Source: Viola odorata
Taxonomy: Eukaryota > Streptophyta > Magnoliopsida > Malpighiales > Violaceae
Direction: 5' to 3'
Length of the DNA: 64,000 nucleotides
Assembly (NCBI GenBank): GCA_963691705.1
Contig: OY829541.1
Span: 29,834,719 to 29,898,718 of the forward strand
Shown: one piece after another, positions 59,936 to 64,000 of the stretch
Numbering within the stretch: the first letter of the stretch is position 1
Layout of the letters: each line of letters starts with the position of its first letter
Position numbers and translations under genes: made by a program
The notes under the pieces: model-generated
Told to the model about the DNA's origin: nothing
What the model saw: only the letters and a program-made list of their open reading frames with translations
Database searches by the model: none

Positions 59936-61099
59936 TTAAATATAAATATATTTAAATACATTCCAGCAGCCCATGTCGAGTTCTCCATCATCGGGCCAAG
60001 GTTTGGGCCGAAACTTCATGTTGTATGTTGTCTTACGCACAGACTGCGCGCCATAATGTTTACGTCCATAACTTTCAAACCACTGGGCCAAATGAGCTGA
60101 ATCTTGTCCCACCTGAAAGATAACATCCTGAAGTTTCCAACGAGAGGTCGATCGCACGATTCCTACATGTAAAGCTCCAGATACGTTCTGACGAAGTTGC
60201 CTGTTGTGTCTGCGCCTCCAAGGCACCTTCCATGTCATCCTTTGCCTGAAAGCTTGATCAAGCAGCGTCTCCTGCCTTGTCTCCATGTCTAGGGGTTGCA
60301 TTAACGTCACTGGGGTTAACCATGGGGCTAGGATCGTATCATTCCCTTCCCCTTCGAAAAGATTCGCCCTCGAATCTGATTCTTTTAAGACAACAATTCT
60401 ATTAGAATCAACAAAGGAAACACATGAAGGAAAGGGATTACCCAAGGCATCCAACTCTAATTGTTGCAACTTAGACAACTCCTTCTCCTTCAAAACATCT
60501 TGCTTTTGCTGCCCTGAAGAGAATAAATAAGAAGAAGAAGAATTAGTTAACCCATGCTCACTCTTTTCATGGGGGCTATTTTGATTAGTCTTCTCTAAGA
60601 CTTTGGGTTCTTTTAAGCCCTCTTCTTTTTCTCGCTCACTCACTTCTGCTTTCCCTTGGACACTCAAGTCACACTCAATCGCAAGCGTTGTAGTATTCTT
60701 GACATCCTCTCGCCGTGGTGCACCGCCACGAAGCCTCTCAATTAGTTCTCTAATGTGCTTATCCCTGGCTTGGTGTTCTCGCACAAGTTCATCCAATCTC
60801 ACATTGAGTTTCTCTATGGTGATCGCCGCTTGTAACATACCCTCTAAGGAGAAGAACTCAGTGTAATGCAGTGGATCAATTATCTCTTGGTTGAGGCCTT
60901 CGAAGAATCTTGTCATCGTCTCCCTTTTGGTCTCCTTGACTTGTGCTCTCTTCAAAGCAATCTTCATCTCATTAAAGTACTCTTCAACACTCTTATTTCC
61001 TTGTGTCAAGGTCTCCAACTTTCGGAGATGCTCACGTCTGAGGTGAGTACGGACATCATCCTCATAATCTCGCCTCTTAGACCATTGCGTGTAAGACAT
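59936..61099 (-). CDS. GAG-like protein, copy 24
   Basis: Intact ORF, unchanged protein. Its leader has the A-to-G change at 61881 and a T16 tract at 61450..61465. Confidence 0.7.
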   Translation of the reverse strand: MSYTQWSKRRDYEDDVRTHLRREHLRKLETLTQGNKSVEEYFNEMKIALKRAQVKETKRETMTRFFEGLNQEIIDPLHYTEFFSLEGMLQAAITIEKLNVRLDELVREHQARDKHIRELIERLRGGAPRREDVKNTTTLAIECDLSVQGKAEVSEREKEEGLKEPKVLEKTNQNSPHEKSEHGLTNSSSSYLFSSGQQKQDVLKEKELSKLQQLELDALGNPFPSCVSFVDSNRIVVLKESDSRANLFEGEGNDTILAPWLTPVTLMQPLDMETRQETLLDQAFRQRMTWKVPWRRRHNRQLRQNVSGALHVGIVRSTSRWKLQDVIFQVGQDSAHLAQWFESYGRKHYGAQSVRKTTYNMKFRPKPWPDDGELDMGCWNVFKYIYI

Positions 61100-61957
61100 A
61101 CTGCAATTCCTGTAAATTCACAACACGAAAAGAAGCATAAAATTGCACTAATCCTAGCACTCCCTCACGTGTTTACTCTCATGTTTGAACTCTCTAATGC
61201 TCTCACAAAATTCACTCAAATAATCCCTGCAATTGTTCAAGTGTTAGTAAGACTCAAGAGTTCAAGAAAAGCTTCCAAGAAGACTCTCAAAGAAAACTAG
61301 CACTGAAAAGAATTGTGACACTTGATATTTGAGTAATTGCAAGAACAACCAATCAAACAAATAGCAAGTAGAGTAGAAGGCAATTTCAAGGAATCAAAGA
61401 AAGCTCAAAATCGACTCGAAAGGACTCAACAAGTTCAATTTCAGTTCTGTTTTTTTTTTTTTTTTGACTATGAACACAGCTTAGTGTTTTGATCACAACT
61501 TTTTATTCTTAACTCTGAATCGATTGATTCTTTTTGATACGGAAGCCCAACTAACACAGCTTTCCAACGGATCCTTTTTCACTCAAAACTGACTTCAGTA
61601 GCTATATATTAAAATTAATTTCGACAACTTAAAATTGTGCAGGATTTGGCAGAAACACAATTTAGTAAATCGACTATAGCTTTTGACTCCGGTATCGGAA
61701 TCACTTGATTCTTTTTGATTAGGAATCCTTACAAGTGCAGCTTTCCAACGCAACCACAATCACCCAAACCGGACTTCAATAGCTATATATTAAAATTCGA
61801 TTTTGACAACTGACCAGAATTTGCACATAAACGAACCAAGCACAGCAAAGAAATCGGTTTTGAATGGAGTAGAATGAATTGCCGATTTCAACGATGAAAA
61901 CTTGAAACAAATAAAGATACTTACCAATCTTTGAACGCCTTAAGCTCCACTACCAAC

Positions 61958-62446
61958 TGATACGATCCTGGTTCCTTAGGATGCGTAGCACCAATTTTGA
62001 TCTTTGTTCAAAGACGGATTTCCTGCGGAAATAAATAACTCGACAAGTACGAGCTTAGACCACTTAGCTAACCTGTGCTAAGAGCCCTAATCGATTTCAA
62101 GTCAAGGATCTTGAATCGGATTCTTAGGACTAGACTCAACGATGTGAGAATCACACTAAGAGAAACGACACAATAACGCAATTCCAAGATTTACTTGTAT
62201 ACGACTCAAGTATTGCAGACTCAAGAAGAACAAGGTTCAACCAACTTGAACAAGGGGCGGAGATTAAAGAGAATATCTCAATTTATCAAATAACAGCCAA
62301 GTTTCTAAGGAGGCCAAGCGGCTCCTTATATAGGTTACAAGCAAACCCTAATAGGAATAGAAGTAGGAGTTCTAATAGGAATAGAAGTAGAAGTTCTAAT
62401 TAAAGAAAATAACTTAATTAACTAATTAACTAACTAATTAATTACA
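61958..62446 (-). repeat. Presumed LTR, copy 25
   Basis: Matches consensus. Confidence 0.6.
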
Positions 62447-63610
62447 TTAAATATAAATATATTTAAATACATTCCAGCAGCCCATGTCGAGTTCTCCATC
62501 ATCGGGCCAAGGTTTGGGCCGAAACTTCATGTTGTATGTTGTCTTACGCACAGACTGCGCGCCATAATGTTTACGTCCATAACTTTCAAACCACTGGGCC
62601 AAATGAGCTGAATCTTGTCCCACCTGAAAGATAACATCCTGAAGTTTCCAACGAGAGGTCGATCGCACGATTCCTACATGTAAAGCTCCAGATACGTTCT
62701 GACGAAGTTGCCTGTTGTGTCTGCGCCTCCAAGGCACCTTCCATGTCATCCTTTGCCTGAAAGCTTGATCAAGCAGCGTCTCCTGCCTTGTCTCCATGTC
62801 TAGGGGTTGCATTAACGTCACTGGGGTTAACCATGGGGCTAAGATCGTATCATTCCCTTCCCCTTCGAAAAGATTCGCCCTCGAATCTGATTCTTTTAAG
62901 ACAACAATTCTATTAGAATCAACAAAGGAAACACATGAAGGAAAGGGATTACCCAAGGCATCCAACTCTAATTGTTGCAACTTAGACAACTCCTTCTCCT
63001 TCAAAACATCTTGCTTTTGCTGCCCTGAAGAGAATAAATAAGAAGAAGAAGAATTAGTTAACCCATGCTCACTCTTTTCATGGGGGCTATTTTGATTAGT
63101 CTTCTCTAAGACTTTGGGTTCTTTTAAGCCCTCTTCTTTTTCTCGCTCACTCACTTCTGCTTTCCCTTGGACACTCAAGTCACACTCAATCGCAAGCGTT
63201 GTAGTATTCTTGACATCCTCTCGCCGTGGTGCACCGCCACGAAGCCTCTCAATTAGTTCTCTAATGTGCTTATCCCTGGCTTGGTGTTCTCGCACAAGTT
63301 CATCCAATCTCACATTGAGTTTCTCTATGGTGATCGCCGCTTGTAACATACCCTCTAAGGAGAAGAACTCAGTGTAATGCAGTGGATCAATTATCTCTTG
63401 GTTGAGGCCTTCGAAGAATCTTGTCATCGTCTCCCTTTTGGTCTCCTTGACTTGTGCTCTCTTCAAAGCAATCTTCATCTCATTAAAGTACTCTTCAACA
63501 CTCTTATTTCCTTGTGTCAAGGTCTCCAACTTTCGGAGATGCTCACGTCTGAGGTGAGTACGGACATCATCCTCATAATCTCGCCTCTTAGACCATTGCG
63601 TGTAAGACAT
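62447..63610 (-). CDS. GAG-like protein, copy 25 (last)
   Basis: Intact ORF with one synonymous change at 62842 (CTA to TTA, Leu257), unique in the window and the only variant seen within unit positions 1-1195. Its leader is cut by the window end. Confidence 0.7.
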   Translation of the reverse strand: MSYTQWSKRRDYEDDVRTHLRREHLRKLETLTQGNKSVEEYFNEMKIALKRAQVKETKRETMTRFFEGLNQEIIDPLHYTEFFSLEGMLQAAITIEKLNVRLDELVREHQARDKHIRELIERLRGGAPRREDVKNTTTLAIECDLSVQGKAEVSEREKEEGLKEPKVLEKTNQNSPHEKSEHGLTNSSSSYLFSSGQQKQDVLKEKELSKLQQLELDALGNPFPSCVSFVDSNRIVVLKESDSRANLFEGEGNDTILAPWLTPVTLMQPLDMETRQETLLDQAFRQRMTWKVPWRRRHNRQLRQNVSGALHVGIVRSTSRWKLQDVIFQVGQDSAHLAQWFESYGRKHYGAQSVRKTTYNMKFRPKPWPDDGELDMGCWNVFKYIYI

Positions 63611-64000
63611 ACTGCAATTCCTGTAAATTCACAACACGAAAAGAAGCATAAAATTGCACTAATCCTAGCACTCCCTCACGTGTTTACTCTCATGTTTGAA
63701 CTCTCTAATGCTCTCACAAAATTCACTCAAATAATCCCTGCAATTGTTCAAGTGTTAGTAAGACTCAAGAGTTCAAGAAAAGCTTCCAAGAAGACTCTCA
63801 AAGAAAACTAGCACTGAAAAGAATTGTGACACTTGATATTTGAGTAATTGCAAGAACAACCAATCAAACAAATAGCAAGTAGAGTAGAAGGCAATTTCAA
63901 GGAATCAAAGAAAGCTCAAAATCGACTCGAAAGGACTCAACAAGTTCAATTTCAGTTCTGTTTTTTTTTTTTTTTTGACTATGAACACAGCTTAGTGTTT
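63611..64000 (-). other. Last leader, cut by the window end
   Basis: The GAG-proximal 390 bases of the leader, ending shortly after a T16 tract at 63961..63976. No difference from consensus other than the tract length. Confidence 0.7.

Larger units (their letters stand above)
1..64000 (-). repeat. Tandem array (about 25.5 copies) of a 2.51 kb GAG-only LTR retrotransposon unit
   Basis: The same 2,512 bp unit recurs head to tail across the whole window, all copies oriented so that the element reads on the minus strand. Six copies (starting at 10049, 12560, 15071, 47726, 60285 and 62796) have 16 rather than 17 Ts in one poly-T tract. This explains every 2,511 bp unit. About 31 single-base differences from consensus were seen by eye, so copies are more than 99.8% identical. 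Copies starting at 1, 2513, 20094, 50237, 52749 and 55261 showed no difference. Each unit holds one LTR and one internal region, with no two-LTR junction and no target-site duplication between units. The array runs off both ends of the window. It could also be called a retrotransposon-derived satellite. Copy number in the real genome may differ if the assembly collapsed or expanded it. Confidence 0.97.

Noticed and set aside
1..64000. CRISPR-like or bacterial repeat system
   Set aside because: Units are 2.5 kb and identical throughout, with no spacers, and the content is a plant retrotransposon.
1..64000. Regular higher-order repeat as in centromeric satellites
   Set aside because: Variants occur in contiguous runs of unequal length and do not recur with a multi-unit period. 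Whether the array is centromeric cannot be told from this window.

Overview
The whole window is one head-to-tail tandem array. A unit of 2,512 bp (2,511 bp in copies whose poly-T tract is one base shorter) repeats about 25.5 times with no interruption, inversion or foreign insert. Counting from base 1, copies start at 1, 2513, 5025, 7537, 10049, 12560, 15071, 17582, 20094, 22606, 25118, 27630, 30142, 32654, 35166, 37678, 40190, 42702, 45214, 47726, 50237, 52749, 55261, 57773, 60285 and 62796. The window opens and closes inside the array, so neither edge is visible. I found only about 31 base differences from the consensus in 64 kb, read by eye, so a few may be missed.

The organism is most likely a flowering plant. 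The only recognisable protein is a plant-type Ty3/gypsy GAG fragment. The unit has a plant-like TATA box, a degenerate copy of the initiator-Met tRNA primer binding site, and a good GT-AG intron signal. Nothing looks bacterial. I cannot name the species.

Each unit reads as one LTR retrotransposon reduced to a single LTR plus its internal region, all on the minus strand. In order on that strand: an LTR of about 489 bp (TG...CA, with a TATA box and a 2 x 24 bp repeat), a degenerate primer binding site, an untranslated leader of about 859 bp (probable 5' intron, an old 181 bp internal duplication, and a T16/T17 tract), and a 387-codon GAG-like ORF whose stop touches the next LTR. There is no zinc knuckle, protease, reverse transcriptase, RNase H or integrase. 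The element is therefore non-autonomous and closest to the GAG-only short LTR elements called TR-GAG. The first complete unit is 2164..4675.

The array has the form LTR-internal-LTR-internal and so on. That is expected from unequal recombination between LTRs, or from rolling-circle amplification of a one-LTR circle followed by integration. Rare variants are shared by runs of neighbouring copies (two to six), which shows continuing local homogenisation. Points of most interest are the array itself, overlapping variant runs in copies 10-16, a double substitution in copy 18 that exactly matches the paralogous position of the internal duplication, a very uneven distribution of variants along the unit, and a TATA-box change shared by copies 5 and 6.
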